From CAZYFH01 sp965249175 (GTDB lineage Bacteria > Acidobacteriota > Vicinamibacteria > Vicinamibacterales > UBA8438): a DNA stretch of 64,000 nt. Location: assembly GCA_965249175.1 (NCBI GenBank), contig OZ252227.1, positions 372,001 through 436,000 of the forward strand, in the 5' to 3' direction. The notes under the pieces were generated by a model, which was not told the DNA's origin, ran no database searches, and worked only from the letters and a program-made list of their open reading frames with translations. Positions 63,493-64,000 of the stretch are shown in pieces. A program made the position numbers and the translations under genes. The number at the start of each line of letters is the position of its first letter. Within the stretch, counting starts at the first letter, position 1.

Positions 63493-64000
63493 AGGGCGTG
63501 GCCATCCTCGGCTCGACGGGGTCCATCGGCCAGAGCGCCCTCTCGGTCATCGACGCGTATCCCGACCGGCTCCAGATCGCGGGACTCGCCGCGGGGGAGA
63601 ACGTCGATCGATTCGCCGGGCAGGTGGCGCGGTATCGACCGGCCATCGTGTCGCTCGCAACGCCGGACCGACTGGCGGCACTCGAACGACAGTGCGCGAC
63701 GGACGATATCTCGACCGGCTGCGGCCCGGACGGTCTCGCCGCGGTCGCGACGCACCCGGCGGTTGACATCGTCCTGTGCGCATCGTCGGGCACCGCCGCA
63801 CTCGGCGCCACGCTCGCGGCCATCGAAGCTGGCAAGACCATCGCGCTCGCGAACAAGGAAGTGCTGGTCATGTCCGGCGGCCTGATGGTCGAGGCGGCGC
63901 GGCGGCATGGGGTCTCCATCCTCCCCGTCGACAGCGAGCACAATGCGATTCACCAGTGCGTCGATCACCGTCCGCGCGGGGACGTCGCGCGGCTCATCCT
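63489..64000 (+). CDS. dxr: 1-deoxy-D-xylulose 5-phosphate reductoisomerase, 3' end beyond window
   Basis: N-terminal about 170 residues of Dxr, the second enzyme of the MEP isoprenoid pathway. GTG 63489 is followed by GVAILGSTGSIGQSAL (NADPH-binding), SSGTAALGATLAAIEAGKTI, ALANKEVLVMSGG and the metal/substrate block LPVDSEHNAIHQCV. The frame is open to the window end. Coupled to cdsA by a 4-base overlap. Confidence 0.93.
   Translation, partial: MKGVAILGSTGSIGQSALSVIDAYPDRLQIAGLAAGENVDRFAGQVARYRPAIVSLATPDRLAALERQCATDDISTGCGPDGLAAVATHPAVDIVLCASSGTAALGATLAAIEAGKTIALANKEVLVMSGGLMVEAARRHGVSILPVDSEHNAIHQCVDHRPRGDVARLI

Overview
The window is about 64 kb of gene-dense, high-GC DNA from a Gram-negative-type bacterium. 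It has lipoproteins, a TolC-type efflux protein and Pal, so it has an outer membrane. The gene mix suggests Acidobacteriota, perhaps the Vicinamibacteria: a secreted M64 peptidase, a Tat-exported ThDP enzyme, DUF4340 plus a Gld-like ABC transporter, and a small microcompartment locus beside pdxJ. That placement is inference from content, not from a marker alignment.

Layout. 1-6.8 kb: 3' part of an M64 metallopeptidase, glycolate oxidase glcDE with glcF convergent, a quinone oxidoreductase and an exported RidA-like protein. 6.9-8.8 kb: a small accessory island with a broken S74 chaperone domain and two PIN toxin-antitoxin modules, each with a palindromic operator candidate. 8.9-17.9 kb: exported or surface enzymes (gamma-glutamyltransferase, SUMF1-like protein, SGNH hydrolase), then a Tat-exported ThDP enzyme, unknown protein and cytochrome c cluster, GNAT, DUF2231, a methyltransferase and a frameshifted 2OG oxygenase. 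18-23.4 kb: yebC-ruvC-ruvA-ruvB, fabH, queA and a CAT-anticodon tRNA. 23.3-26.1 kb: small regulators and proteins of unknown function. 26.1-34.4 kb: tilS-ftsH, folP, cdaA-cdaR-glmM (c-di-AMP and cell wall) and pdxJ. 34.4-37.2 kb: a bacterial microcompartment (BMC) locus with a YHS protein, a class II aldolase with a C-terminal encapsulation-type helix, one BMC-H, three BMC-P and a Cys/His-rich small protein. 37.2-41.1 kb: nth, DUF72, queE-queC and a secreted protein. 41.3-46.9 kb: ABC transporter operon with DUF4340, and a receiver-PilZ protein. 47-48.1 kb: zinc ribbon protein and Pal. 48.1-61 kb: pyrimidine biosynthesis, split into pyrK-pyrD-pyrF-glutaredoxin on the minus strand, pyrR-pyrB-pyrC on the plus strand, and a separate pyrE; glycosyltransferases and a TolC-like protein lie between. 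61-64 kb: truA, uppS, cdsA and the start of dxr.

Between genes there are at least three repeat families. Family A is a palindromic element of about 165 bp, with copies after ruvC and inside the BMC operon; its arms carry matching substitutions. Family B is an unrelated element of 163 bp ending 3 bp before tilS, with a possible solo arm before queE. Family C is a short GGGGC-TTC-GCCCC hairpin seen three times. Three genes (ftsH, glmM and the 2OG oxygenase) are interrupted by what look like one- or two-base deletions in short repeats; because ftsH and glmM are normally needed, sequence error is a serious possibility. The leader of pyrR has a good promoter and two copies of a motif resembling the PyrR RNA-binding loop.
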